From an uncultured Collinsella sp. (GTDB lineage Bacteria > Actinomycetota > Coriobacteriia > Coriobacteriales > Coriobacteriaceae), in contig CAAELZ010000079.1 of assembly GCA_900756945.1 (NCBI GenBank), positions 1 to 31,090 on the forward strand: a stretch of 31,090 nt of DNA, in the 5' to 3' direction. The translations under genes were made by a program, and so were the position numbers. Positions 7,275 through 15,412 of the stretch are shown piece after piece. Each line of letters begins with the position of its first letter. Position 1 is the first letter of the stretch. The notes below the pieces were generated by a model. It was not told the origin of the DNA. It saw only the letters and a program-made list of their open reading frames with translations, and made no database searches.

Positions 7275-7757
7275 TTAGTGCAGCAACTCGGTGAGGTTGC
7301 GTTTAAAGCGGGCGCGGTCTTCGCTGGTAAATGCTGCCGGACCGCGAGTGCGTCCGCCGGCGCGGCGTATCTTCTTTTCCTCGTGGCGAATAAACAGCTG
7401 CATATCGATAGTCGCCTTGTCGTACACGCGCCCGCGCACACCGATGGCGGCGGCATCGCGCCCGAGCACCATGCTCGCCAAGCCAATGTCCTGCGTCACG
7501 ACCACGTCGCCCGCCTGCAGGCGTTCGACAATGGCAAAGTCGGCGCTGTCGGCGCCCACGCTCACGTCGAGCGTCGTGACCCAAAAGCCGCGTCGCGCGT
7601 GCTCGGCATCGCGCGGGTCGTCGCGGCGAATGTGCCGTTCCAGGTTTTGCGTGCTGTTGCCGGCGATAACAACGGCGACGCCCGCCCGCCGCGCGCAGTC
7701 AATCGACTCGCGCGTGACCGGGCAGGCGTCGGCATCAATAAAGAGCGTTCGCGGCAT
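7275..7757 (-). CDS. YaiI/YqxD family protein (DUF188)
   Basis: The 160-residue protein matches the YaiI/YqxD (DUF188) family along its whole length. It opens with the acidic nuclease-like strand LFIDADACPV and continues with VVIAGNSTQ. Further conserved blocks are the VSVGADSADFAIV helix, DVVVTQDIGLAS and the C-terminal RHEEKKIRRAGGRTRGPAAFT. The fold is PIN-like, with the conserved acidic residues present, but no activity is established for the family. The start codon directly abuts the stop codon of the DUF308 gene, so the two are translationally coupled in one operon. The gene ends just before a strong terminator. Confidence 0.92.
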   Translation of the reverse strand: MPRTLFIDADACPVTRESIDCARRAGVAVVIAGNSTQNLERHIRRDDPRDAEHARRGFWVTTLDVSVGADSADFAIVERLQAGDVVVTQDIGLASMVLGRDAAAIGVRGRVYDKATIDMQLFIRHEEKKIRRAGGRTRGPAAFTSEDRARFKRNLTELLH

Positions 7758-8360
7758 CTAGTGCACCAGTTTGCCAAATTGAATAGCGCGAACAATCAGC
7801 GTTACGCCAAACACCAGCAGCGCGGCGCCGCTAAAGATGACGAGCATCTTGGCCGACCACAGCGGATAGATAAACACGAACATGCCGGCGATGATGGAAA
7901 GTGCGCCGCTCAGGATGGCGAGGGCGCGGTTGGACGAAAGCTCGGACTCCAGAATGGACATGACACCTTCGACAATCCAGCCAAAGCCGGCCACGATAAC
8001 CACCATCGTGGTGAGCGTCGCGGTCGAGAAGGCCTGGTTGCGCAGGATTATGACGCCGCCCAAGATAATGAGTAGGTTGGAGATGATGCTCGTCACGCGC
8101 CAGCCGGTGGGCAGCAGCGGCTCAAAAATGGCAGTGAACAGTCTGATGGCAGCAGTGATTACAAAGTAAAAACCCAGGACGGTCGTCAAAAAGACGAGGG
8201 ACTTGGCGGGTGCAAAAAGCAGCGCGATGCCAGCAATGAGTGCTAAGACGCCCGTGATGGCGTAGATCCAGCGTACGGCCTTGACGGCTTTGCCCGCCAT
8301 GCTTTTCTCGTCAAATCCAAACTGGCTCGATTTTTGGTCATCGTTCTTAAAGATGCCCAT
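7758..8360 (-). CDS. HdeD/DUF308-family multi-pass membrane protein
   Basis: The 200-residue protein has a short polar N terminus followed by six hydrophobic segments in pairs, for example YAITGVLALIAGIALLFAP, VLGFYFVITAAIRLF, IISNLLIILGGVII and ALAILSGALSIIAGMFVFIY. This repeated two-helix pattern is that of HdeD/DUF308 proteins, linked to acid resistance in Enterobacteria but otherwise of unknown role. An AAAGGAGA ribosome site precedes the ATG. It is the first gene of the operon with the YaiI-family gene, whose ATG immediately follows its TAG. Confidence 0.88.
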   Translation of the reverse strand: MGIFKNDDQKSSQFGFDEKSMAGKAVKAVRWIYAITGVLALIAGIALLFAPAKSLVFLTTVLGFYFVITAAIRLFTAIFEPLLPTGWRVTSIISNLLIILGGVIILRNQAFSTATLTTMVVIVAGFGWIVEGVMSILESELSSNRALAILSGALSIIAGMFVFIYPLWSAKMLVIFSGAALLVFGVTLIVRAIQFGKLVH

Positions 8361-8519
8361 AATGTCTCCTTTCCGTGCGGCGTAAGCCCTGATCGTTACA
8401 ACCAGTATCCCCTAAGGGCGCTGACGTATGGGTCGGGGAGGGCGAAACGTAACCCAAAGGCCCCGAATTGTTTCCGTTGTTCCCCACGTCGCGATTTTCT
8501 ATTCAACAGGTGTAGAACA

Positions 8520-8567
8520 TTGCAGCCCTGTTCGTTATTGCCTACGTTTTAGGTTAGATTTTCCTAA
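8520..8567 (+). promoter_or_regulatory. Promoter and DtxR/IdeR-like iron box upstream of the nitroreductase gene
   Basis: Bases 8549-8567 (TTAGGTTAGATTTTCCTAA) match the DtxR/IdeR consensus TTAGGTTAGSCTAACCTAA at 15 of 19 positions, with a perfect left half-site. A plausible promoter is TTGCAG (8520-8525), a 17-base spacer and TACGTT (8543-8548). The box would then cover the transcription start, the usual position for iron-dependent repression. The -10 is weak. Confidence 0.55.
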
Positions 8568-8595
8568 GGACAATTGGCTTGTATTGGGGGTCCCT

Positions 8596-9267
8596 ATGAA
8601 CGAAGCAGTTCCCGAGGCACCGTCGAGTGTCGAATCGATGGCAAAGCAAGGTTGCGAAAAGCTCGGTCTGGAAGCGTTTGATGCGCTGGTCCGTCGTGCC
8701 CGTACGTGCCGCCGTTTTGACGAGTCCATGCGCGTGCCGCGCGAGTTTTTGCTCGAGCTGGCGGAACTGGCGCACCTGGCTCCCTGCGGCGCCAATGCTC
8801 AGCGTCTGCGTTTTCACGTGGTGAGCGGTGCCGAGGATTGCGCGCGTGTATTTGACGAGCTCGCATGGGCCGGCGCACTTAAGGATTGGCCGGGTCCTGC
8901 CGAGGGCGAGCGTCCGACCGGCTACATCGCGATTCTTGCCGAGCGCGCTGTTCCGGGTAAGCCCGCCGCGCCCATCACCGAGGTCGACACGGGCATTGCC
9001 GCGCAGACGATGATGCTCGCCGCTCGCAGCGCCACGCCCGAGGTGGCAGCCTGCATGTTCAAGGCCTTTACGCCCCACGCGATCGATGCTATGGGGCTCG
9101 ATAACGACAAGTATGAGCTCAAGCTGATCATGGCTATTGGCGTGCCGGCCGAGACGCAGATGATCGATGCGATCGATTCCAACCCCGACGGCTCAATTAA
9201 TTACTGGCGTGACGATGCGCAGGTGCACCACGTACCCAAGCGCCCGCTCGCCGACGTGCTGGTGTAG
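8596..9267 (+). CDS. Nitroreductase-family FMN oxidoreductase
   Basis: The 223-residue protein has nitroreductase-fold landmarks. They are LVRRARTCRRFDESMRVPREFLLELAELAHLAPCGANAQRLRFHVV (FMN phosphate-binding Arg pair and the Pro-Cys-Gly-Ala-Asn-Ala-Gln loop), then the DTGIAAQTMMLAA helix, then LKLIMAIGVPAE. Such enzymes use NAD(P)H and FMN to reduce nitro, quinone or related groups. The frame is open further upstream, but the ATG at 8596 follows a GGGGGT site and begins the recognisable protein. The C-terminal INYWRDDAQVHHVPKR tail is typical of the family in anaerobes. The upstream iron box suggests expression when iron is scarce; the substrate is unknown. Confidence 0.9.
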   Translation: MNEAVPEAPSSVESMAKQGCEKLGLEAFDALVRRARTCRRFDESMRVPREFLLELAELAHLAPCGANAQRLRFHVVSGAEDCARVFDELAWAGALKDWPGPAEGERPTGYIAILAERAVPGKPAAPITEVDTGIAAQTMMLAARSATPEVAACMFKAFTPHAIDAMGLDNDKYELKLIMAIGVPAETQMIDAIDSNPDGSINYWRDDAQVHHVPKRPLADVLV

Positions 9268-9299
9268 CTGAGCGTCACCGCGGCGTGATCAGACGGTAA

Positions 9300-9334
9300 A
9301 CCACCACAAAGGTGCCTGTCCCCTTTGTGGTGGT
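9300..9334 (+). repeat. REP-like palindrome, copy A (forward)
   Basis: Arms ACCACCACAAAGG and CCTTTGTGGTGGT enclose the asymmetric centre TGCCTGTCC. It lies 33 bases past the nitroreductase stop and 16 bases before the next start. There is no T tract, so it is a hairpin rather than a clear terminator. Confidence 0.85.
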
Positions 9335-9349
9335 ACGAGGGGAGAGCGT

Positions 9350-9892
9350 GTGGCAGATCTGTATTTGGTGCGGCATGGGCAGACTGAGCTCAATGTGCAG
9401 AGCATTTTGCAGGGCTGGCACGATTCGCCGCTTACGGCGCGCGGGCGCGAGCAGGCGCTGACGGCGCGTACGGCGTTTGCGGCGCGTGGCGTGGCCTTTG
9501 ATCATGTGTATTCCTCGCCGTTGGGCCGGGCGCGGCATACGGCCGAGCTTATCGTTGGCGAGGGCCGTTCCATTGAGCTGGTCGATGACCTGCGTGAGTG
9601 GCATTTTGGCTCGCTGGAGGGCACATCAAATCGCGAGATGCCGCCGCAGCCCTGGGGCGATTATCCGGTGGCCTTTGGCGGCGAGTCGGAAGTGCAGCTT
9701 CAGTCGCGCATGGTCGCGGCGCTGTCCCGTATTATGGCCCGGCCGCAGCACGACTGCGTGCTGGCGGTTTCCCACGGCTCAGCCTGCCAGGAGTTTCTTG
9801 AGTATGTGACTGGCGGGGGAGAGCTACCCGACAACGGTGCCGTGCTTCATTTTGGCTATTGCGACGGGGCGTTTTCGCTCTTGGGTTGGTAA
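9350..9892 (+). CDS. Histidine phosphatase family protein (phosphoglycerate mutase-like), first of a tandem pair
   Basis: The 180-residue protein is a histidine-phosphatase-superfamily member. LVRHGQTELN holds the nucleophile His9 and Arg8, YSSPLGRARHTAEL carries the phosphate-binding Arg, LREWHFGSLEG has the acid/base Glu region, and VSHGSACQEFLEY holds the second His. It starts with GTG at 9350 after GAGGGGAG, which is well spaced. It probably hydrolyses a small phospho-metabolite; family members include cofactor-dependent mutases and phosphatases and the substrate cannot be read from sequence. The next gene, 17 bases on, is a paralogue and probably co-transcribed. Confidence 0.92.
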   Translation: MADLYLVRHGQTELNVQSILQGWHDSPLTARGREQALTARTAFAARGVAFDHVYSSPLGRARHTAELIVGEGRSIELVDDLREWHFGSLEGTSNREMPPQPWGDYPVAFGGESEVQLQSRMVAALSRIMARPQHDCVLAVSHGSACQEFLEYVTGGGELPDNGAVLHFGYCDGAFSLLGW

Positions 9893-9909
9893 CGAACGAA
9901 AGGACCCCT

Positions 9910-10545
9910 ATGAATAAAGATCTGTATCTGGTCCGTCATGGACAGACGATATTCAACCTTAAGCGTATCATTCAGGGGTGGAGTGACTCGCCGCTTACGC
10001 AGTTGGGTTGCGACCAGGCGGCGCGCGCCGGCATGTTTTTACGTGCGCGCGGCATTGAGCCCGATCATGCCTACACCTCCACGCTTCATCGCACCGAGCA
10101 GACTATCGCCAACTTGTGGCCGGGCTTGGCGTACGAGCGCCTGGACGGCCTGCGTGAGTGGTTCTTTGGCGACTTTGAGGCCGAGCGCGTGATGCTTATG
10201 CCCGAGCGCCCGTGGCGCGATTTCTATCGTCAATTTGGCGGCGAGGGCCAGATCCAGGTGCGCGAGCGCATGGTGGCGACGCTGACCGAACTCATGCAGC
10301 GTCCGGACCATACGTGTGTGCTCGCGGTAAGCCATGGCTCGGCTATCAAGGAGTTTATGGATCACGTGAAGGGTGCGGCGGCCGACGAGCGCGATCGCGT
10401 GCCGGGCAACTGCTCGGTGCTGCATTTTGCGTTTGACGATGCGGCCGATACGTTTGAACTGGTCGAAGTCTTTACGCAGGAAGACTACGCGCGCGAGCTG
10501 GGGCTAGAGCCGCTCGTGGCGGCGGCAGGTCCGCAGCGTGGATAA
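9910..10545 (+). CDS. Histidine phosphatase family protein (phosphoglycerate mutase-like), second of a tandem pair
   Basis: The 211-residue protein parallels its upstream neighbour: LVRHGQTIFN (His10), SDSPLTQLG, YTSTLHRTEQTI, LREWFFGDFEAE and VSHGSAIKEFM. It differs by a longer insert after the second His and a C-terminal extension ending in VAAAGPQRG. The ATG at 9910 follows GAAAGGA. Identical motif order and adjacent position point to a local duplication followed by divergence in substrate. A bidirectional terminator lies downstream. Confidence 0.92.
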   Translation: MNKDLYLVRHGQTIFNLKRIIQGWSDSPLTQLGCDQAARAGMFLRARGIEPDHAYTSTLHRTEQTIANLWPGLAYERLDGLREWFFGDFEAERVMLMPERPWRDFYRQFGGEGQIQVRERMVATLTELMQRPDHTCVLAVSHGSAIKEFMDHVKGAAADERDRVPGNCSVLHFAFDDAADTFELVEVFTQEDYARELGLEPLVAAAGPQRG

Positions 10546-10590
10546 CGCTGACGTTGCGGCCCGGTTTACCGGCGTAATTGTTTGATGCGA

Positions 10591-10635
10591 AAAGGGCGGA
10601 GGTGCATGCGTTTGCTGCATCTCCGCCCCTTGTTT
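10591..10635. terminator. Bidirectional terminator between convergent genes
   Basis: Arms AAAGGGCGGAGGTGCA and TGCATCTCCGCCCCTT pair over about 15 positions with a 9-base loop. It is followed by TGTTTGTTT on the plus strand and by CTTTTCG on the minus strand. It separates the histidine phosphatases from the convergent DUF1015-like gene. Confidence 0.85.
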
Positions 10636-10674
10636 GTTTGGATGCTGGGTTTTCCAGCTTAGCGTTTGAGTTCG

Positions 10675-11364
10675 CTAGAACCGTGAGACCTGGTGAGTGA
10701 GCAGACCCGTCGGAACCTGCGGCGCGCTGCCGCTGACCTGCGCGGCGGGGAACAGCACGGCTACAGCAAAGTTGAACGGCTCTTTGCCAGAGTAGGCGCC
10801 GGCAGCGCGGGCCTCGTCGGCCAGAATCTGCGATGCCCCAGCCAGTGCGGCGACATAGGCGGAGTCACCGGCGAACACCGGGTCGGGCGCCTGATCGAGC
10901 ATGGCACGGATGGCGGCAACGGCGTCCTCGCGCTTGACCTCCCACACGCGATGTGTGACGCCCGCGGGATCGGTGACGGCGTAGAGCGATGCGCCCTCTT
11001 TGGCAGCGCTCAAAATGATATCCATGACGGGCGACGCCTCGTAGGCGAGCGACACGGGGCGCGGCTGCACCTTGAGCTCGGCGATCGCGCGCGCGGTGGC
11101 GAGTGCGTCGATGCTCTCGGCGGCAGCCTCGTCGCCGCCCGTCAGCACGTTAACCGGGCAAATCGCCACGACACCCGTCACGCGTCCCGGCTCACCCGAG
11201 CATTCGTACACGTAATACGCCGCGCCTGGATCCTTGAACATCAGACCATCGGCAATGGCTCCGCGCAGAGCATCGTTGCCGCTCAGGATGCTGCCCATTG
11301 CAGGCAGTGCCTCGAGCACGCGGTCCTGAGCCGGGCGGATGCAGGGAAACGGAAGTGCTTTCAT
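10675..11364 (-). CDS. Short, diverged DUF1015-like protein
   Basis: The 229-residue protein begins FPCIRPAQDRVLEALPAM, like the start of DUF1015 proteins. It keeps AYYVYECS...GRVTGVVAICPV, the PVSLAYE strand and GVTHRVWEV. It is roughly half the usual length, and the family's ADGHHR-type motif is replaced by AGDSAYVAALAGA. The HE-x-T segment is also absent. It is therefore a remote or degenerate member with unknown function. In some Firmicutes, full-length DUF1015 genes sit beside serA/serC; here those genes lie 3 kb away. An AGGA site precedes the ATG. It follows the M20 peptidase gene by 40 bases on the same strand, so the two probably form an operon. Confidence 0.7.
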   Translation of the reverse strand: MKALPFPCIRPAQDRVLEALPAMGSILSGNDALRGAIADGLMFKDPGAAYYVYECSGEPGRVTGVVAICPVNVLTGGDEAAAESIDALATARAIAELKVQPRPVSLAYEASPVMDIILSAAKEGASLYAVTDPAGVTHRVWEVKREDAVAAIRAMLDQAPDPVFAGDSAYVAALAGASQILADEARAAGAYSGKEPFNFAVAVLFPAAQVSGSAPQVPTGLLTHQVSRF

Positions 11365-11404
11365 GGGGCGGTCCTAACGCACGAGTCGGTTTGTTCGCGG
11401 CTTA

Positions 11405-12625
11405 TTATGCCCCAACTTGGCCGCTTGCGTCCCAGAGCGTGTTATCGGCAAGCGCGATGAGCACGTTTTGGCAGCGAACGATATCGGCATGGGACACATA
11501 CTCGTTGGGCTTGTGCGCGAGCGCCAACGAGCCGGGGCCGTAGCTCATACAATTGCGGTTGCCTGTCTTGCCGGCAATGACGGCGGTATCGGTGTAGCCG
11601 GTAAAGAAGCCGACGGTCGTGTCCGCGTCCGTTACGTCATCGGCGGCACGCTTGAGCGCTGCTAGAAGGGGAGAGTTCGGGTTGCGCTCGATGGCGGGGC
11701 GGTCGCCCGTCACGGTGTAGCTGCCATGGCAACCGGGAACGGTGGCTTCGGCGACGGCGATGACATGCTCGACCATATTGATTGCGGCGGCCGTATCGGT
11801 CGGCGGGGTCAGGCGCATGTCGACCCAAACTTTGGCGCGGTCGGGTACGACGTAGGGGCGATATCCGCCCTCGATTTGGCCAAACGTGATGGTCGAAGGC
11901 CCCAGCTCATCGTGCGCGGGCAGCGCCGCAAACGCGCGACGAAGCGAACACACGACCTCGGCTATGGCGGCGACGGCGTCGGCGCCCTTCCAAGGCTGGC
12001 TTGCATGAGCCGTGACGCCGGCCATCTCGATCTCGAACCACGTACGCCCCTTGTGCGCCACCTGGATCTGTCCGTCGGTGGGTTCGGTGTCCAGCACCCA
12101 TTCGCGCGAGCCGACCCAGCCGGCATCGATCGCGGCCTCTGAGCCGCGCATGAAGTCTTCCTCGTCGACCGAGCAGATGAGCGAAAAGCCGCGGCGTGGC
12201 AGCGCGCCATCCGCCGCCACGCGCTCGAGCGTATGGACCAGTGCGGCAATGGCGCAGGCCAGGCCACCCTTCATATCGCAGGCACCGCGGCCATAGAGTT
12301 TATCGTCGCGCACAACCGCCCCAAGCGGTGCGATGTCTGCGTCCCAGCCATCGCCCAAGGTGACGGTATCCATGTGGCAGATATAGATCAGCCGCGGCTC
12401 GTCGCTTTGGCCCGGCACGGTGACTTTAAGGTTGCGGCGCCCGGGCAGCACCTCGAGTTCCTCAACCTGCACGGCATGGAGCACCGGATGACTCAACCGC
12501 TCCAGCTGAGCCTCAACCAGCGCTTTGATATACCGCTCAATTTCATCCTCATACGCGCCCGGGTCTGAGCTGTCGATCCGCACGAGCTCCTGCGCAAGCC
12601 GCCAGGCAAAATCCTCATCAACCAT
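11405..12625 (-). CDS. M20-family metallopeptidase (ArgE/DapE/CPG2-like deacylase)
   Basis: The 406-residue protein is a two-zinc M20 hydrolase. Metal and catalytic motifs are ICHMDTV (His84), GRGACDMKGG (Asp117) and SVDEEDFM (Glu155 base, Glu156 ligand). Next come VLDTEPTDG and the dimerisation-domain block VAHKGRTWFEIEMAGVTAHASQPWKGADAV, ending with ALAHKPNEYVSHAD, which supplies the last zinc His. It cleaves an N-acyl or peptide bond of a small substrate; the sequence resembles acetylornithine/succinyl-diaminopimelate deacylases, but the exact substrate is open. The start at 12625 has GAGG six bases upstream; the frame extends 10 codons further without such a site. It leads an operon with the DUF1015-like gene. 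Confidence 0.9.
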   Translation of the reverse strand: MVDEDFAWRLAQELVRIDSSDPGAYEDEIERYIKALVEAQLERLSHPVLHAVQVEELEVLPGRRNLKVTVPGQSDEPRLIYICHMDTVTLGDGWDADIAPLGAVVRDDKLYGRGACDMKGGLACAIAALVHTLERVAADGALPRRGFSLICSVDEEDFMRGSEAAIDAGWVGSREWVLDTEPTDGQIQVAHKGRTWFEIEMAGVTAHASQPWKGADAVAAIAEVVCSLRRAFAALPAHDELGPSTITFGQIEGGYRPYVVPDRAKVWVDMRLTPPTDTAAAINMVEHVIAVAEATVPGCHGSYTVTGDRPAIERNPNSPLLAALKRAADDVTDADTTVGFFTGYTDTAVIAGKTGNRNCMSYGPGSLALAHKPNEYVSHADIVRCQNVLIALADNTLWDASGQVGA

Positions 12626-12779
12626 ATGCAACCTCACAATCAGTTTGCTTTCCAAACCGATTGTAAGCCTCCTGAGAGATCCGCGACGTGGGCGTGGCAG
12701 TATTTACCGTTCGCAGGCCGAGCCAGCGCGTTTGCCGTCCGAGCGGGTTCACAAGCGACGCAGCGGGTACGTACCCTTC

Positions 12780-13829
12780 ATGGACGACATGCTGTGCGAC
12801 ATATCTGCCTTTCGGTATCACCGGATACCTCCACAGGTCTTGGCAATAATGCCGGACCTGCCCGATTCTGCGGACGATCCGCGCAGGGAGCACCTATGTG
12901 AGCATCCGCTCGTCACGCATTTCCTGGGCACCCCGTTACACGTGTTGGCGCAGGGCAGCTGCGGACGTAAGGGCGATCGCATTGTCAGGCATGTTTGGAA
13001 CGGGGAGAGGCCGTTTGATTCCGTGCGGCAGACGGAGTTTGGCCTCGATGTCGCGTCCCCACTCTTTACCCTGCTGTCCCTGGCTTCCTCGGTCTCAAAC
13101 GAGCGTTTAATCATGTGCATGTATGAGATGTGCGGCACCTTCGCCGTGTGCAAGATTGCGCCTCAGGTAAAGTCGACACTTGTGCAGGCATATGGGAGCC
13201 GGTGGAGTGACGCACGGTCGGGCTGGGAAAACGTAAAGGATGTCTCGGGGAATCCAACGGACTTGTGGAAACGACCTCCCTTGATTGAGCTCTCTGAGCT
13301 TACAGAGTACGTCGATAAGATCCAGGGGCTCCGCGGCGCTAAATCGTTCACACGTGCCGCGAAGTGCATTAGGGGGGTGGCGGCATCGCCGCTCGAGGTC
13401 CAGGCTTCGATGCTGTTTGGCCTTACGAGGTTGCGCGGCGGCGAAGGGCTGCGCCTTACCAATAACGTCGAGATTCGCTTGACGCGCAGCGCCCGCCTGA
13501 TTTCGGGGCTTGATAGGCGCTATGCCGATATCCTGCTGGCAAATAAGGACGGCAGCCGAGAGTGTCTGGTTGAATGCCAGGGTAAAGCCATTCACGGATC
13601 CATTGAATCCAAGATTTCGGACTCCGATCGAACGACGGCGCTGCAAGCGATGGGATATCCCGTCATTCTGATGACCTATGGTCAGCTGGCCGACTCCGAT
13701 GCCTTCCGCGTGGTGATGGAGCTCATCATGTCCTATCTCGATGTGCCGCTGAAAGACAAGACGCCGCGACAGCAGGAGCTCGAACGGCGGCTTCGTGAGG
13801 AGATTTTTATCGATTGGGCAGGAATGTAG
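12780..13829 (+). CDS. Vsr/DUF559-like PD-(D/E)XK nuclease-fold protein, paralogue B
   Basis: The protein is about 349 residues if it starts at MDDMLCDISAFRYHRIPP. It shares the layout of the gene at 3120-4328: a YEMCGTFAV helix, GLRGAKSFTRAAKCIRGVAASPLEVQAS, then a GG turn and a C-terminal nuclease-like core. The core has Asp250 (RYADILLA), LVECQG with Glu265, and a D-S-D-R helix (from Asp281). It ends with LQAMGYPVILMT. The E-x-Q-G in place of E-x-N/D-G leaves the third catalytic position as Gln, common in active PD-(D/E)XK enzymes. The frame is open upstream into the divergent peptidase gene, so the start is uncertain; TTG near 12730 is an alternative. Function unknown. Confidence 0.7.
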   Translation: MDDMLCDISAFRYHRIPPQVLAIMPDLPDSADDPRREHLCEHPLVTHFLGTPLHVLAQGSCGRKGDRIVRHVWNGERPFDSVRQTEFGLDVASPLFTLLSLASSVSNERLIMCMYEMCGTFAVCKIAPQVKSTLVQAYGSRWSDARSGWENVKDVSGNPTDLWKRPPLIELSELTEYVDKIQGLRGAKSFTRAAKCIRGVAASPLEVQASMLFGLTRLRGGEGLRLTNNVEIRLTRSARLISGLDRRYADILLANKDGSRECLVECQGKAIHGSIESKISDSDRTTALQAMGYPVILMTYGQLADSDAFRVVMELIMSYLDVPLKDKTPRQQELERRLREEIFIDWAGM

Positions 13830-14106
13830 CCGCGCGGGTGGAAAACGGTCGCGCGGACTAGAGTTTTGGTCACAAAAAGACTTTTATTTCGCCTTGGAGG
13901 GGCCTTAAAAATGCTATCTAGAATAAGTTGTTTCGGAAAATGGACAGTCAACTTACATTCGGCACATAGAGATCGATTTTTACCTACTAAAGTCCCTGAT
14001 AAAGCTGTTTATCAAAGCGGGTGTGCTTAGCGACTTGAGCCTCACTATCGATTATCTGAAAAAACTTGTTCTGGGTATCATTTTAAAGTCGTCCGGAGCA
14101 ACAAAA
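13830..14106. other. AT-richer intergenic stretch without a recognisable gene
   Basis: These 277 bases lie between the nuclease-like gene and the serA terminator. They are clearly more AT-rich than the flanks. A plus-strand frame stays open for about 60 codons into the terminator but has no start codon and no ribosome site, so I do not call it. It may be the remnant of inserted DNA. Confidence 0.5.
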
Positions 14107-14136
14107 TCGGCCCCCGTTTCGTGAAAACGGGGGCCG
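14107..14136 (-). terminator. Intrinsic terminator of the serC-serA operon
   Basis: CGGCCCCCGTTT and AAACGGGGGCCG pair perfectly around a short loop. On the minus strand the stem is followed by ATTTTGTT, 41 bases beyond the serA stop. Confidence 0.88.
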
Positions 14137-14176
14137 AATGGGCTTCGTGGTCTGTCTGGCAGGATTGGCGCCGGCG

Positions 14177-15340
14177 CTATTTAATCACGCGCACACGATA
14201 CATCGACGGAATTTGCTTAAGTGCCTCGATCGTGCTGCCGTCCAGGTGCTCATCGGTGTCGAACATGGTGTAGGCGTTCTCGCCAGCGGACTCGTTGGTC
14301 ATGCGCTGCACGTTGGCGTTGTCCTTGGCGAGAATGGCCGTGATCTGGCCGATCATGTTGGGCACGTTGGCATGCAGGCAGGCAATGCGGCTTGCGGCGC
14401 GCGCCTTGCCCATGCTGCAGGCGGGGTAGTTGACGCTGTGCGCGATGTTGCCGTTTTCCAGGTAATCCTTGAGCTCGCTGATGGCCATGTCGGCGCAGTT
14501 GGCCTCGGCCTCGCCGGTGCCGGCGCCCGAATGCGTGGTGATAAACGTGTTGGGCATCTTGACGGTCTTGGGCGTGGCAAAGTCGCAGCTAAACCAGCTG
14601 AGCTTGCCCGCGCGCAGGGCGGCGTCGACGGCGTCCTCGTCAATGATGGTCTCGCGCGCGTAGTTGATGAGCACGGCGTCCGGGGCCAGCAGGTCGATCT
14701 GCTCGGTGCTGATCATGCCGATGGTATCGGCCTTGCTGGGCACGTGCACGGTGAGGTAGTCGCAGCCGCGGCACAGATCCTCGAGCGTGCCCACGCGCTG
14801 CACCTCGCGGCTCAGCACCCACGCGTGCTCGACGGAAATGAACGGATCGTAGCCGTAAACGTCCATGCCCAGGTCGACACAGGCGTTGGCGACCTTGGAG
14901 CCTACGTTGCCCAGGCCGATGACGCCGATGCGCTTGCCCTTGAGCTCGCGGCCCACAAAGGCCTTCTTGGCTTTTTCGGCATCGACCTGGATCTCGGGGT
15001 CGTCGGCGTTGTCGCGCACCCAGTTCATCGACTGCACTACTCCGCGGCTCGAGAGCACCAGCATGCCCAGGACGAGCTCCTTGACGGCGTTGCTGTTGGC
15101 ACCGGGGGAGTTAAAGACGACGACGCCCTTCTTGGCGTACTCCTCGACGGGGATGTTGTTGACGCCGGCGCCGCAGCGGGCGATGGCGCGGATGCTCTCG
15201 GGCAGCTCGTAGCCGTGCAGGTCGGTGGAGCGCATCAGGATGGCGTCGGCCTCCTCGGCGGTGCCCACAAACTCGTAGCCCTCGCCAAACTCGACTTTGC
15301 CGTCTTTGGTGATGTCGTCGATGGTCTTAATCTTACGCAT
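14177..15340 (-). CDS. serA: D-3-phosphoglycerate dehydrogenase
   Basis: The enzyme oxidises 3-phosphoglycerate to 3-phosphohydroxypyruvate, the first step of serine synthesis. The 387-residue form has the split substrate-binding domain (IARCGAGVNNIP, NSPGANSNAVKEL) and the Rossmann motif GVIGLGNVGSK (Gly142-Gly147). The catalytic region is NYARETIIDEDAV with ITTHSGAGTGEAE. A C-terminal ACT domain, from about residue 318 (RIACLHANVPNMIGQI), probably gives serine feedback control. It lacks the extra intervening domain of long actinobacterial SerA proteins. AAGGAG precedes the ATG. It lies 72 bases downstream of serC, whose product uses its product, and both end at the terminator at 14107-14136. 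Confidence 0.95.
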   Translation of the reverse strand: MRKIKTIDDITKDGKVEFGEGYEFVGTAEEADAILMRSTDLHGYELPESIRAIARCGAGVNNIPVEEYAKKGVVVFNSPGANSNAVKELVLGMLVLSSRGVVQSMNWVRDNADDPEIQVDAEKAKKAFVGRELKGKRIGVIGLGNVGSKVANACVDLGMDVYGYDPFISVEHAWVLSREVQRVGTLEDLCRGCDYLTVHVPSKADTIGMISTEQIDLLAPDAVLINYARETIIDEDAVDAALRAGKLSWFSCDFATPKTVKMPNTFITTHSGAGTGEAEANCADMAISELKDYLENGNIAHSVNYPACSMGKARAASRIACLHANVPNMIGQITAILAKDNANVQRMTNESAGENAYTMFDTDEHLDGSTIEALKQIPSMYRVRVIK

Positions 15341-15412
15341 GGAAAAACTCCTTAGCAGGTTTTGATCTAAACAGGGTGGTCTGAGGTGGCTGGTCAGCCC
15401 GCGCGTTGCGGG

